A stretch of 64,000 nt of DNA from UBA1672 sp050633505 (GCA_050633505.1 JBOEGQ010000013.1:124001-188000); one strand, 5' to 3'; shown: positions 18,090 through 27,307, counted from the stretch's first letter. The notes: generated from the sequence alone by a model not told the origin. A program made the numbers and translations.

Positions 18090-19082
18090 ATGACGCAGAT
18101 ACAAAAAGATATAGAGCAGGCAGTGCATGTTTTAACAAGCGAAGCTGACGCGCTGTATACGTTATCAAAAACGATTGATGACTCTTTTTCATCTGCGGTT
18201 TCATCCATCCATGACATGAAAAATTCTGCTGGTGGGGCGGGGCGTTTGATCGTTGCCGGTATTGGCAAAAGTGGTCATGTTGCACGAAAAATTGCGGCAA
18301 CAATGGCCTCTACTGGCACGCCTTCCTACTTTGTACATCCCGGTGAAGCCAGCCATGGTGATATGGGAATGATTACTGAGCGTGATGTTGTGCTGATGCT
18401 TTCCAATTCCGGGGAGAATAGTGAATTATCGGATTTGATCCATTATACTAGGCGCTACAGCATTACCCTGATCGCGATGACAAGCAATCCAGAATCTACT
18501 CTGGCATGCCATTCTGATACGACTTTGCTTTTGCCTAAAACAGGTGAAGTTTGCCCGAATGGTTTGGCGCCAACGACATCTACGACCTTGATGATTGCAT
18601 ATGGTGATGCACTTGCCATTGCATTATTGGAGCGTATGGGGCTTACGCCGGAACAATATAAAGTTTTCCATCCGGGTGGGAAGCTTGGACAGAGATTGAT
18701 GAGCGTGTCTGAGCTCATGATTTCGGGTGATGATCTTCCGATTGTATCGCAAGATGCCCAAATGGATGAGGTGTTGATTACCTTGACAGAGAAAAATCTT
18801 GGTGCGGTTCTTGTCTTTAATGCAGATAAGAGTCTGTTGGGAATTGTGACGGATGGTGATTTAAAACGTCATATGGCACCTGATTTATTGCAGAAATCTG
18901 TTACAGAGGTGATGAGTACGAACCCGCAAGCAATTAGAAAAGATGCTTTGGCTGTTGAGGCTTTGGACTTGATGACAAAGGTTCCGGGGCGTTATATTAC
19001 CAGTCTGATTGTAACAGATGAAAAAGAGAAGGCATGTGGGATGATCCGGTTACAGGATTGTTTACAGGCCGGAATTGCCTGA
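18090..19082 (+). CDS. kdsD: Arabinose-5-phosphate isomerase KdsD/KpsF
   Basis: Interconverts ribulose-5-phosphate and arabinose-5-phosphate, the first step to Kdo for the LPS core. At 330 residues it has an N-terminal SIS domain (about 35-170, with VAGIGKSGHVARKIAATMAS and LSNSGENSEL) and two CBS domains (about 205-325), the normal architecture. The ribosome-binding site AAGGAAGG precedes the ATG. The gene heads into lptC, lptA and lptB, so Kdo supply and LPS transport share an operon, a widely conserved arrangement. Confidence 0.95.
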   Translation: MTQIQKDIEQAVHVLTSEADALYTLSKTIDDSFSSAVSSIHDMKNSAGGAGRLIVAGIGKSGHVARKIAATMASTGTPSYFVHPGEASHGDMGMITERDVVLMLSNSGENSELSDLIHYTRRYSITLIAMTSNPESTLACHSDTTLLLPKTGEVCPNGLAPTTSTTLMIAYGDALAIALLERMGLTPEQYKVFHPGGKLGQRLMSVSELMISGDDLPIVSQDAQMDEVLITLTEKNLGAVLVFNADKSLLGIVTDGDLKRHMAPDLLQKSVTEVMSTNPQAIRKDALAVEALDLMTKVPGRYITSLIVTDEKEKACGMIRLQDCLQAGIA

Positions 19083-19142
19083 TTTTATACTTTTTTCGTA
19101 TCGTTGTTTGTTCGAACGTAATTATTACTAAAGATTGGCTTG

Positions 19143-19823
19143 ATGATGGATCATGCTATGCAAAATAAAGAGGCGCGCCTTGAGCGTCTTAGTCGGCGCA
19201 ATACTCCCCCTGAAGAGGAAATCGGGTACGGATACTCTAACTTTGTTCGCGTTATGCGTATTACTTTACCTTTGGCGGCTTTGGCTATCATTGTCGTGCT
19301 CTTTGTTGGTTCTGATGTTGAGGAAACGATTGTTGCGCCAATTGAAGAGGGAAAAGAACAATTACGTGATCAGCATATTGCACAAAATGAGCTGATTGAT
19401 CCGAAATTCCAAAGTATGGATAAAAAGAGCCAGCCCTACTTTATTACTGCGGATCGTGCGGTGCAGGGGGATAAGAATAAAGACCTCATTATGCTAGATC
19501 AGCCAAAGGGCACAATGACCATGGAAAATGGTGTGAAGGTCAAGATGAGCTCTGCAACGGGGGCATATCGTCAGGATACAGAGCGTTTCTTTTTGCAAGG
19601 TGGGGTGTTTTTGCAGCATGATGATGGTTATGTTTTGCAAAGCGAAGAGGCACATATTGATTTGAAAGAAAATTTTGCTTGGTCTGAAAAAGCGGTGCAG
19701 GGACAGGGGCCTGATATTGCAATCGAGGCTACAGGGATGCATGCAAACGGTAAGACCGGAGAAATTGTGTTTACCGGACCGGCGCGCCTTGTATTGGAAA
19801 ACGGGATGGAGGGGCTGGAATGA
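19143..19823 (+). CDS. lptC: LPS export protein LptC
   Basis: Bitopic inner-membrane protein that receives LPS from LptB2FG and passes it to LptA. About 226 residues: a charged cytoplasmic N-terminus, one membrane helix (about residues 37-57, ITLPLAALAIIVVLFVG) and a periplasmic OstA-like beta-jellyroll with YFITADRAVQ. Two adjacent ATGs (19143 and 19146) can serve as start; there is no strong ribosome-binding site. It is longer than the E. coli protein, as usual in alphaproteobacteria. It overlaps lptA by four bases (ATGA). Confidence 0.9.
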   Translation: MMDHAMQNKEARLERLSRRNTPPEEEIGYGYSNFVRVMRITLPLAALAIIVVLFVGSDVEETIVAPIEEGKEQLRDQHIAQNELIDPKFQSMDKKSQPYFITADRAVQGDKNKDLIMLDQPKGTMTMENGVKVKMSSATGAYRQDTERFFLQGGVFLQHDDGYVLQSEEAHIDLKENFAWSEKAVQGQGPDIAIEATGMHANGKTGEIVFTGPARLVLENGMEGLE

Positions 19824-20644
19824 AATATTTTATATATCTTGCGGTTATATCCTGCAGTTTTTTTTGGGTGGGGCAATATGTCTATGCACAAAGTGATGCC
19901 AATCTTAACCCTGATAGTGATAAGCCTTTGGAGATTGTGGCAGATGAGGCATTGGAATGGCATCGTAATGATCTATATTTCAAGGCAAAGAAGAATGTGG
20001 TGGCAGAGCAGGGGAGCACGACCCTAAAGGCGGATCTTCTAACGGCATTATATCGAAATGGTGAAGGTGGGGGTATTGATATCTACCGCATTCAGGTGGA
20101 CGGGCATGTGAAAATCATTGCTCAACAGAATACGGCATATGGTGATAATGCGGTGTATGATCTTGATAAGGGCTATGCCGTTTTAACAGGAAAAAATTTG
20201 CGCCTTTTATCGGAAGAGCAAACGGTTACTGCACGAGATAAGTTCCAATATTGGGTCACCGAAGGGCGTCTTGAGGCACATGGTGACGCAGTGGCGGTGC
20301 GTTTGGGTGATAAGATAGAGGCAGATAAAATGATTGCTGTCTTTACACAGAATAAAAGTGGTAAACGTGTTCTTAAAACACTGGAAGCAATTGGGGATGT
20401 TGTAATTACAACGCCAAGTGAGGTTTTGACCGGAAACCGTGCTATGTACCGCGCTGAAAGCGATCAGGCGGAACTGGTTGAGAATGTGACCATTCGTCGA
20501 GGGCCCAATATTCTGCAAGGGTCACATGCGAAGGTGAACTTAAAAACGAATGTAAGTAAGCTTTTCGGTGGCTCGGCATCGGGTGAAGAGGGCGGACGTG
20601 TCCGTGGGGTCTTTTATCCGGGGTCAGAAGAGGAGGAGAAATAA
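19820..20644 (+). CDS. lptA: LPS transport periplasmic protein LptA
   Basis: Periplasmic OstA-domain protein whose oligomers bridge inner and outer membranes for LPS. The 274 residues include a signal peptide (1-24, ending VYAQ), then the OstA fold with PLEIVADEALEWHRNDLYF. It is longer than the E. coli protein, with a basic C-terminal part and a glutamate-rich tail. It is coupled to lptC by ATGA, and its TAA stop overlaps the next ATG by one base. Confidence 0.92.
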   Translation: MKYFIYLAVISCSFFWVGQYVYAQSDANLNPDSDKPLEIVADEALEWHRNDLYFKAKKNVVAEQGSTTLKADLLTALYRNGEGGGIDIYRIQVDGHVKIIAQQNTAYGDNAVYDLDKGYAVLTGKNLRLLSEEQTVTARDKFQYWVTEGRLEAHGDAVAVRLGDKIEADKMIAVFTQNKSGKRVLKTLEAIGDVVITTPSEVLTGNRAMYRAESDQAELVENVTIRRGPNILQGSHAKVNLKTNVSKLFGGSASGEEGGRVRGVFYPGSEEEEK

Positions 20645-21279
20645 TGGAATTTCTATTGGCATGGATGTTAATTGCATCGGTTCAATTGGTGGCGACGATG
20701 TCACCGGGGCCTGCCTTTGTCATGGCGGTGCGGTATTGTGTGTCATACGGGCGTAAGGCATCTGTTTTCCTCGCTTTGGGGCTTGGTTTTGGTATTGCAG
20801 TGCATGTGGTTTTTGCGTTGGCTGGTCTATCCTTTATTATTGCGCAATCGGTCTTTCTCTATAATTTGATCAAATATATGGGGGCGGCTTACCTTGTTTA
20901 TATTGGTATTAAGGGTTTGCGTTCTATGAAATCGAAGAAACGGCAGGATGCCGCCTCTCAAGCAGATCATAATCAAAAGCCTATATCATCCGGTAAAGCC
21001 ATTGTGACGGGGTTTCTAACCAATGTGCTTAATCCGAAGGCAGTTGTGTTTTTTACGGCGGTATTCTCCCAGTTTATCGGTGTCGATACATCGTTCTCTC
21101 TGGTTTTATTATATGGTTTGACATCTGTTGCGATTGAGATTCTCTGGTTTATCGGGCTTGCCATTATTTTGACAAACAGTTCGGTTAAAAAACGTTTCAT
21201 GGGCTTTATACATTGGGTCGAAGGTGTCTGTGGTGGACTGATGATTGCTCTTGGGGTAAAGTTGGTTTTATCGAAATAA
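20644..21279 (+). CDS. LysE/RhtB-family amino-acid exporter
   Basis: Six-helix inner-membrane exporter of the LysE superfamily (211 residues). The hallmark start WMLIASVQLVATMSPGPAFV is followed by a GRKASVFLALGLG segment and the conserved TGFLTNVLNPKAVVFF motif. Such proteins export lysine, homoserine, threonine or related compounds; the substrate cannot be read from sequence. It lies inside the lpt operon with a TAATG overlap to lptA and 12 bases before lptB, an unusual place, so it is probably co-expressed with LPS transport genes. Confidence 0.92.
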   Translation: MEFLLAWMLIASVQLVATMSPGPAFVMAVRYCVSYGRKASVFLALGLGFGIAVHVVFALAGLSFIIAQSVFLYNLIKYMGAAYLVYIGIKGLRSMKSKKRQDAASQADHNQKPISSGKAIVTGFLTNVLNPKAVVFFTAVFSQFIGVDTSFSLVLLYGLTSVAIEILWFIGLAIILTNSSVKKRFMGFIHWVEGVCGGLMIALGVKLVLSK

Positions 21280-21291
21280 AAATATAAGTAT

Positions 21292-22062
21292 ATGAATATC
21301 AGCGCGAATACATCACGAAAACCAAGATTGAAAACTGTCCAAAAGGGGCTAAGTGCGGTTCATTTATCGAAATCGTATAAAAAGCGACCTGTTTTGCGTG
21401 ATGTCAGTTTGAATATTAACCGTGGTGAAGCGGTTGCTTTGCTTGGCCCGAATGGCGCTGGGAAAACGACGTGCTTCCATATTATCACTGGCCTAATTGG
21501 CGCAGATGGCGGCGCGGTGATGTTAGATGGGCGTGATATTACGGGATTGCCGATGTATCGGCGCTCTCGCCTCGGCGTTGGGTATCTGCCGCAAGAAGCA
21601 TCCATTTTCCGTGGTTTGTCAGTTGAAGATAACTTGCGTGCTGTGATTGAGCTTCAGGATCTTGGGGTAGAAGATCAGGAGCTAATGTTGGAGGACCTTC
21701 TCGCGGAATTCAGTGTTGAGCATTTGCGCCGTACGCCGTCTCTGGCTCTTTCCGGTGGAGAGCGTCGCCGTGTCGAAATCGCGCGTGCTTTGGCTGCGCG
21801 TCCTGATTTTGTTTTACTTGATGAGCCTTTGGCTGGTGTTGATCCGATTGCCGTTGGTGATATTCGTAACCTTATCGGTCAGCTTAAGAATCGAGGAATC
21901 GGGGTTTTAATTACGGATCATAATGTCCGTGATTGTTTGGGCATTGTTGATCGTGCCTATATTCTTCATGATGGACGTGTCCTTATGGAAGGAACGCCTG
22001 AAGATATCGTGGATGATGACGATGTGCGCCGTGTTTATCTCGGTGAAGGTTTCTCTTTGTAG
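21292..22062 (+). CDS. lptB: LPS export ABC transporter ATPase LptB
   Basis: Cytoplasmic ATPase dimer that powers LptFG. At 256 residues it has Walker A GPNGAGKTT, Q-loop LPQEASIFRGLSVEDN, ABC signature LSGGERRRVEIARAL, Walker B FVLLDEPLAGVDP and the switch histidine in LITDHNVRD. All motifs are canonical. It has an N-terminal extension of about 17 basic residues. The rpoN gene that often follows lptB in proteobacteria is not here. Confidence 0.96.
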   Translation: MNISANTSRKPRLKTVQKGLSAVHLSKSYKKRPVLRDVSLNINRGEAVALLGPNGAGKTTCFHIITGLIGADGGAVMLDGRDITGLPMYRRSRLGVGYLPQEASIFRGLSVEDNLRAVIELQDLGVEDQELMLEDLLAEFSVEHLRRTPSLALSGGERRRVEIARALAARPDFVLLDEPLAGVDPIAVGDIRNLIGQLKNRGIGVLITDHNVRDCLGIVDRAYILHDGRVLMEGTPEDIVDDDDVRRVYLGEGFSL

Positions 22063-22153
22063 GCAAGTATTTTTCTAGGCCTGATTTTTTCAATTTCTAC
22101 TGTGCTCTTTTATCTGCTGTTTGGCAGATTGTATTTGTGCGTTTTTAGACATT

Positions 22154-22180
22154 AAAAAAGGCGGGTCAAATGAACCGCCT
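22154..22180 (-). terminator. Intrinsic terminator after the small minus-strand genes
   Basis: The hairpin arms AGGCGGGTCA and TGAACCGCCT have one mismatch. They are followed on the minus strand by six T residues, and lie 33 bases after the 54-residue gene. The plus strand downstream is only weakly T-rich, so the lptB operon may or may not use it. Confidence 0.8.
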
Positions 22181-22212
22181 CTTCTTCATGTCTCTATTGG
22201 AAACCGTGCTTA

Positions 22213-22377
22213 TTACACGTGCATGCCATCATGCTCTAGAGTTGTACCATTATTTCCAAATCCAAGATCTGTCGTGCTAGCCATCTGGGAGAACTGAGCG
22301 CCAATAGCTGGAGCCCCCATAGTGCTATACCCATCTTTTACATCGTCAAATATGTTTGATATTCCGTTAATTGCCAT
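22213..22377 (-). CDS. 54-residue orphan protein, coupled to the upstream gene
   Basis: Not recognised. The frame opens at an ATG at 22377 and ends TAA at 22213. It is small and polar, glycine- and methionine-rich (MAINGISNIFDDVKDG at the start), with no membrane helix, signal peptide or cysteine. Its first 11 bases overlap the end of the 156-residue gene, indicating translational coupling, and a terminator follows after 33 bases. Overlap and terminator placement are the main support that it is real. Confidence 0.55.
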   Translation of the reverse strand: MAINGISNIFDDVKDGYSTMGAPAIGAQFSQMASTTDLGFGNNGTTLEHDGMHV

Positions 22378-22837
22378 CGAATACACCCTTTCTTATTGTA
22401 AACACCGCATTATCTTTTGAGATGCCCGATCCGTCGTAATCTTTAAAGATCATCTTTGTCTGGTTCCCAGATCGTGCTTCAGGTACAACAGTAAACAAAA
22501 CACGTGCTTTTGTCAAGCTTGAAAGGTCGATTAAATCGTCTTTTCCGTTCAGGAGAGTCATGAGGTTTATCACCTTCTTTTTGGTGATTTCACGGCTTTC
22601 TTCCTGATTGATCAGAACGTAGTCTCCCACATGATTGTATTTACCGTTATGGAAATCATATTCAAAGATCTGGTAAGATCGCTCTACCAATGGATTGGGT
22701 TGATGAATAAAACGCGGGCGTTCCCCGGTTTTCTTAGCTTTTTCAAGGATTTCCTCCCCTGGTGTCTTTTCACCTTGGGGACGTTTTGCCTTGGGTTTTG
22801 GCTTTTGATTACTTATTTCATTAAAATTTACAGTCAT
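22367..22837 (-). CDS. Hypothetical 156-residue basic protein
   Basis: Not recognised. The N-terminal 45 residues are a Lys/Pro-rich, probably disordered stretch; the remaining 110 look like a compact alpha/beta domain (SYQIFEYDFHNGKYNHVGDY onward), with no known catalytic motif. There is no signal peptide, so it is probably cytoplasmic. GAAGGT directly before the ATG is a close ribosome-binding site. It is transcribed divergently from ahcY and coupled to a 54-residue protein downstream. Confidence 0.75.
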   Translation of the reverse strand: MTVNFNEISNQKPKPKAKRPQGEKTPGEEILEKAKKTGERPRFIHQPNPLVERSYQIFEYDFHNGKYNHVGDYVLINQEESREITKKKVINLMTLLNGKDDLIDLSSLTKARVLFTVVPEARSGNQTKMIFKDYDGSGISKDNAVFTIRKGVFDGN

Positions 22838-22960
22838 ACCTTCATATTACCATTGGTTTTTCAAAAAAAAAATGCTTAAGTCTTGTGACTGTAAAAAAAG
22901 TACAGCATAGGGACTGTCGCGGTTCCAATTATAAGATGACATTATTAAAGGAGAGTATAC

Positions 22961-24271
22961 ATGTCCGCAGCACCACAAGCCGTAGAGAACGACTACAAGG
23001 TTAAGGATATTACGTTGGCTGAAGCAGGCCGTTTACAAATTGATTTGGCCGAAGACGAAATGCCGGGTCTTATGGCGACACGCGCCGAATATAAAGATGA
23101 GCAACCATTGAAAGGTGCACGTATTACAGGATGCCTTCACATGACAGTGCAGACTGCTGTTTTGATTGAAACGTTGACTGCATTGGGCGCAGAGGTTCGT
23201 TGGAGCTCATGTAACATCTTTTCAACACAGGATGAAGCCGCCGCCGCGATTGCCGCTGCAGGGATTCCTGTTTTCGCGTGGAAAGGCCAGACACAAGAAG
23301 AAGCAGAATGGTGTATTCACCAGACAATTAAAGGCCCAGATGGCTGGGTTCCGAATATGATCTTGGATGATGGTGGTGATTTGACCGCGATCGCGCATAA
23401 AGATTATCCGGAGCTTATGGCGGATATCAAAGGGATTTCAGAGGAAACAACAACAGGTGTTCTCTTCCTTAAGAAAATGGAAGAAGATGGTAGTTTGAAA
23501 GTTCCTGCGATTAACGTGAATGATTCGGTTACAAAATCAAAATTTGATAACAAATATGGTTGTCGTGAATCACTTGTTGATGCGATTCGTCGTGCGACAG
23601 ATGTTATGCTTGCCGGTAAGGTTGCGACTGTTTGTGGTTATGGTGATGTTGGTAAAGGTTCTGCGCAAAGCTTGTCTTCACAAGGCGTGCGTGTGATTGT
23701 TACAGAAATTGATCCGATTTGTGCATTGCAAGCGGCAATGGATGGATATGAAGTTGCAACTTTAGAAGATGCAGCGCCACGTTCAGACATCTTTGTAACA
23801 ACAACAGGTAATAAGGACATTATCACTGTTGATCACATGCGTGACATGAAAGACCGTGCGATTGTTTGTAACATTGGTCACTTTGATAATGAGATCCAGG
23901 TTGAGCCATTGCGCAATATGAAATGGACGAATATCAAGCCACAGGTTGATGAGATTGAATTCCCAAGTGGTAAGCGTATTATCCTTCTTGCGGAAGGTCG
24001 TCTTGTTAACCTTGGTTGTGCAACAGGTCACCCATCTTTCGTTATGTCTGCATCCTTTACAAACCAGACATTAGCGCAGATTGAACTTTGGAAGAACCAC
24101 GCAGACTATGAGAAAAAAGTTTACGTGTTGCCAAAGCACCTGGATGAGAAAGTTGCAGAACTTCACCTTGAAAAGGTTGGTGCGAAGCTGACCAAACTAT
24201 CCCAAGATCAGGCTGACTATATCGGCGTGCCTGTTGAAGGGCCATTTAAAGGTGAAGCATACCGTTATTAA
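22961..24271 (+). CDS. ahcY: Adenosylhomocysteinase (SAH hydrolase)
   Basis: NAD-dependent enzyme that splits S-adenosylhomocysteine to adenosine and homocysteine, keeping methylation running. It has 436 residues, with the substrate region LHMTVQTAVLIETL, the NAD-binding GYGDVGKGSAQSL (near 225-237) and the conserved C-terminal KPQVDEIEFPSGKRI onward, ending in the family-typical GPFKGEAYRY. AAAGGAG precedes the ATG. It begins the conserved ahcY-divL-tsaE block, and a strong terminator separates it from divL. Confidence 0.97.
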   Translation: MSAAPQAVENDYKVKDITLAEAGRLQIDLAEDEMPGLMATRAEYKDEQPLKGARITGCLHMTVQTAVLIETLTALGAEVRWSSCNIFSTQDEAAAAIAAAGIPVFAWKGQTQEEAEWCIHQTIKGPDGWVPNMILDDGGDLTAIAHKDYPELMADIKGISEETTTGVLFLKKMEEDGSLKVPAINVNDSVTKSKFDNKYGCRESLVDAIRRATDVMLAGKVATVCGYGDVGKGSAQSLSSQGVRVIVTEIDPICALQAAMDGYEVATLEDAAPRSDIFVTTTGNKDIITVDHMRDMKDRAIVCNIGHFDNEIQVEPLRNMKWTNIKPQVDEIEFPSGKRIILLAEGRLVNLGCATGHPSFVMSASFTNQTLAQIELWKNHADYEKKVYVLPKHLDEKVAELHLEKVGAKLTKLSQDQADYIGVPVEGPFKGEAYRY

Positions 24272-24300
24272 TATGGTTTTGCGTTATTAAGGTATTTTAG

Positions 24301-24330
24301 GTGGTCGCATTTTGTTGCGGCCACTTTTTT
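24301..24330 (+). terminator. Intrinsic terminator of ahcY
   Basis: The hairpin arms GTGGTCGCA and TGCGGCCAC contain one G-U pair and are followed by six T residues, 30 bases after the ahcY stop. Confidence 0.9.
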
Positions 24331-24510
24331 ATGTCGTTATCGAAAGATAATGATTAGGTATTTCCTACTCATATATTTTTAAATGATGGTGAAGTGCGGG
24401 TGCTAAGAAATAAAAGGCATATAAGAGGTCAGAAAACCTTATGAGCATGATTTTTTTATTTCCGCTTGGTTTTCTACACGTTCAGGCATAGAATCACCTG
24501 CGTTGTGTCT

Positions 24511-26847
24511 ATGAATACTAAAAATACAAAAAGAGCATTTAATTTTCTTCTCCCATGGGGGGCAGGGGCGTCCTTGCGCAGTGATAAAGCGCGATTAGAG
24601 GCGTTTCTTTCTGCCGTTCCCGGGGAATATTGTGGTTGGGCGTCCGATCAGACAATTGCCTATAGTCAGGGGTTTTGTGATGCGCTGGGTCTAAATGGTG
24701 TAGAACGTTTTTCCGATTTACAAACTGTATTATCTCCTGAGGATGGTTTTGCAATGGAAGGCATGTTTGCGCGTTTGGTGCAAGATGGAACGCCTTTTAC
24801 AATTAATGTACATAATCGCGCGGAAACCAATCTGTTTAAAATCTCCGGGACTAGAGGAGAGAATTTGGATGGAGGCGATCAATTTCATGTCTTATGGCTT
24901 GAAGATATCACGGCGTTAAAATCAGCCAGTGATATTATGGAGGATGAACAAAGAGCCATACGTCAGGAAATGGATGAGCTACAGGATTCTCTGGATGCGT
25001 TACCGCACCCGGTTTGGCTTCGCAATACAGAGCAGAATATTATCTGGTGCAATGTTGCATACGCCAAGAGCATAAACGCACCCCCCAGTAAAATTATTGC
25101 GCAGCAAATGGAAATAATTCCGCATGATCGAAAGAAAAAACCAAGCGAAAAGGAAAAGGTCTTCGGGCAGGATCTTGCGCGGTTAGCCCTTGAAAAAGGG
25201 CAAAAGCAAACAGTCAGAACGCACGAAGTTATTGGTGGTAAAAGGTTGCTTATCAAAATATCGGAAATCCCGATTAAGGCACGCCAGATTACTGTCGGCA
25301 TGGCAGAAGATATGACGGCAGAAGAGTGCATCTTGGATGAGATTAAAAATAACCAAAGTGCGAACAGGGCTCTGTTAGAGCAACTGCGTTCATCTATTGC
25401 GATTTTTGACGCAGATCATAAGCTTGAGTTTTATAATAGTTCCTACGCGCAGCTTTGGGGACTTGAAGATGGATGGTTGAATACAAAGCCGAAGCTTGGC
25501 GATATCATGGAAAAATTGCGCGAAACAAGGCGGTTACCGGAGCAGGCAGATTTTAGATCGTTTAAGAAAAGCTGGCTGGATATGTTTACGGATCTGATCG
25601 ACCCGCATGAAGATATGCTGTATTTGCCTGATGGGTCTGCATTGCGGATGTTGGTTGTGCCACACAAATTGGGTGGTTTAATGATGACGTTTGAAGATGT
25701 CACCAGCCGTCTTGAACTGGAATCTTCATATAATACACTGATTGCTGTACAAAAAGAGACGCTTGATAACTTGGCTGAGGCTGTTGCCGTGTATGGGGGG
25801 GATGGTCGCTTAAGGCTTTGGAATCCTTCTTTTGGAGCGCTTTGGAGAATTGATCCGGAAAGCCTTGAGGGCAACCCTCATATTACACGCATTGTTGATA
25901 GAATTTCCGGTTTTTTCCATGAAGAAAAATGGCCGGAAATGAAGGAACACTTTATTTCTTTGGCGCTTGATCGTTCGATGAATGAGGGGCGCATTGAATG
26001 CGCGGATGGGTCTTTGGTTGATTATGCAACTGTGCCCTTACCAGATGGGGGCGTGCTTCTAACCTTTACAGATGTGACGGATACAGTACGGGTTGAAAAT
26101 GCACTGCGAGAGAAGAATGCTGCACTTGAGGCGGCAGAACAATTGAAATTGGATTTTCTTGCCAATGTGTCATATCAGCTTCGTACACCGTTAAATGCGA
26201 TTATGGGGTTTAACGAAATTCTGGAGCAGGAGTTCTTCGGGACGTTGAATGAGAAGCAAAAGGAATATACTCGCGATATACATGGTGCGAGCGATAGATT
26301 ACTGGGGTTGATTAATGATATTCTTGATCTTTCAACTATTGAAGCGGGGCAAATGGATCTGGATATTGAAGATGTATCCGTGAAGTCGATGATGGACAGT
26401 ATTGAAAGCTTAGTTCAGGATTGGGCGCGGAAGGATGATATTGAGGTCTTGGTTAAATGCCCTGCAAACATCGGTAAGGCCGCAATAGATGAAAGTCGGG
26501 TTAAGCAAGCCATTATTAATCTTGTACGCAATGCGATTGGGAATTCGAAAGAAGGTAGCGAGATTGAAGTGAGGGCTTCGCGTCAAAAGGATATGATTAA
26601 ATTTACGGTGCAAGATCAGGGTGCAGGTATTGCGCAAGAAGATCAAAAACGTATTTTGCAACCGTTTGAACGTATTGGGGGGGCGCAAGTGGGGCGGGGC
26701 GCAGGTCTAGGGCTTAGTCTTGTGCAAAATATTGTCGGCTTGCATGGTGGAGAATTCGATCTTGAATCTGAGATTGGTCAGGGAACAACCATTACCCTTC
26801 TTATTCCACGCGAATGTCAGAAGAACAAAGCATCTGCTGCTGCTTAA
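24511..26847 (+). CDS. divL: DivL-type PAS kinase with tyrosine replacing the H-box histidine
   Basis: Cell-cycle regulator of the DivL type. In Caulobacter, DivL binds DivK and steers the CckA kinase, and so CtrA. The 778 residues contain several PAS-like domains (about 30-530), then the dimerisation helix where the usual histidine is tyrosine 555 (NVSYQLRTPLNAI), close to Tyr550 of Caulobacter DivL. The ATP lid motifs are intact (NLVRNAI, DQGAGIAQED, GRGAGLGLSLV). I chose the ATG at 24511; 15 more upstream codons are possible and neither has a good ribosome-binding site. No transmembrane helix is obvious. It converges with a minus-strand gene by a four-base overlap. Confidence 0.9.
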   Translation: MNTKNTKRAFNFLLPWGAGASLRSDKARLEAFLSAVPGEYCGWASDQTIAYSQGFCDALGLNGVERFSDLQTVLSPEDGFAMEGMFARLVQDGTPFTINVHNRAETNLFKISGTRGENLDGGDQFHVLWLEDITALKSASDIMEDEQRAIRQEMDELQDSLDALPHPVWLRNTEQNIIWCNVAYAKSINAPPSKIIAQQMEIIPHDRKKKPSEKEKVFGQDLARLALEKGQKQTVRTHEVIGGKRLLIKISEIPIKARQITVGMAEDMTAEECILDEIKNNQSANRALLEQLRSSIAIFDADHKLEFYNSSYAQLWGLEDGWLNTKPKLGDIMEKLRETRRLPEQADFRSFKKSWLDMFTDLIDPHEDMLYLPDGSALRMLVVPHKLGGLMMTFEDVTSRLELESSYNTLIAVQKETLDNLAEAVAVYGGDGRLRLWNPSFGALWRIDPESLEGNPHITRIVDRISGFFHEEKWPEMKEHFISLALDRSMNEGRIECADGSLVDYATVPLPDGGVLLTFTDVTDTVRVENALREKNAALEAAEQLKLDFLANVSYQLRTPLNAIMGFNEILEQEFFGTLNEKQKEYTRDIHGASDRLLGLINDILDLSTIEAGQMDLDIEDVSVKSMMDSIESLVQDWARKDDIEVLVKCPANIGKAAIDESRVKQAIINLVRNAIGNSKEGSEIEVRASRQKDMIKFTVQDQGAGIAQEDQKRILQPFERIGGAQVGRGAGLGLSLVQNIVGLHGGEFDLESEIGQGTTITLLIPRECQKNKASAAA

Positions 26848-27257
26848 TAGCAAACAGCCCATGTTTTGGTTGTGCCATCATCATTCAGGTATCCTTTGAT
26901 AACAACCTCACCCATCTCTATGTTGGTTTTACAGGAAAACACGGGAATTAACGTGCGTAGAGAAATTTCAACCTGTCTGCCCGGATAGAACGGACCGGAT
27001 GAACAAAATTCAGACCTGTCTTGATAATGCCCTTTGTCCGGGTGTCGTGTGCCGGCACTTTCAAGGCGGAACGTGCCTGTATGGCGTGCTTTTGTTCCAT
27101 CTGCCGTGGTGTAGTAATCGGTTGTGACCTGTCCGTAAACGCGATAGGGCGCTTCATTACGTACGGTAAAACAAATCGGACGTGCTGTAACATCTTGCGC
27201 ATATGAGGGCGCAGGGGTGAATAGCGTGCATAAAATGAATAGATATAAATATCGCAT
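26844..27257 (-). CDS. Secreted hypothetical protein between divL and tsaE
   Basis: Not recognised by name. The 137-residue protein has a signal peptide (residues 1-20, cleavage after SYAQ) and a small beta-rich domain with four cysteines (ICFTV, EFCSS, FSCKT and the penultimate CY), which could form two disulphides in the periplasm. It lies opposite in strand to the conserved divL-tsaE genes and overlaps the divL stop by four bases. It is probably periplasmic; partner unknown. Confidence 0.75.
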   Translation of the reverse strand: MRYLYLFILCTLFTPAPSYAQDVTARPICFTVRNEAPYRVYGQVTTDYYTTADGTKARHTGTFRLESAGTRHPDKGHYQDRSEFCSSGPFYPGRQVEISLRTLIPVFSCKTNIEMGEVVIKGYLNDDGTTKTWAVCY

Positions 27258-27307
27258 AAAGAGTAGTTTAACATTTCAACGGGCTATGATCTATTTTATA
27301 AGTAGAT

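Noticed and set aside
22838..22960. Possible SAH riboswitch before ahcY
   Set aside because: The 123-base leader lacks the conserved SAH-riboswitch core and any convincing pseudoknot; it only shows an A/T tract and a normal ribosome-binding site.
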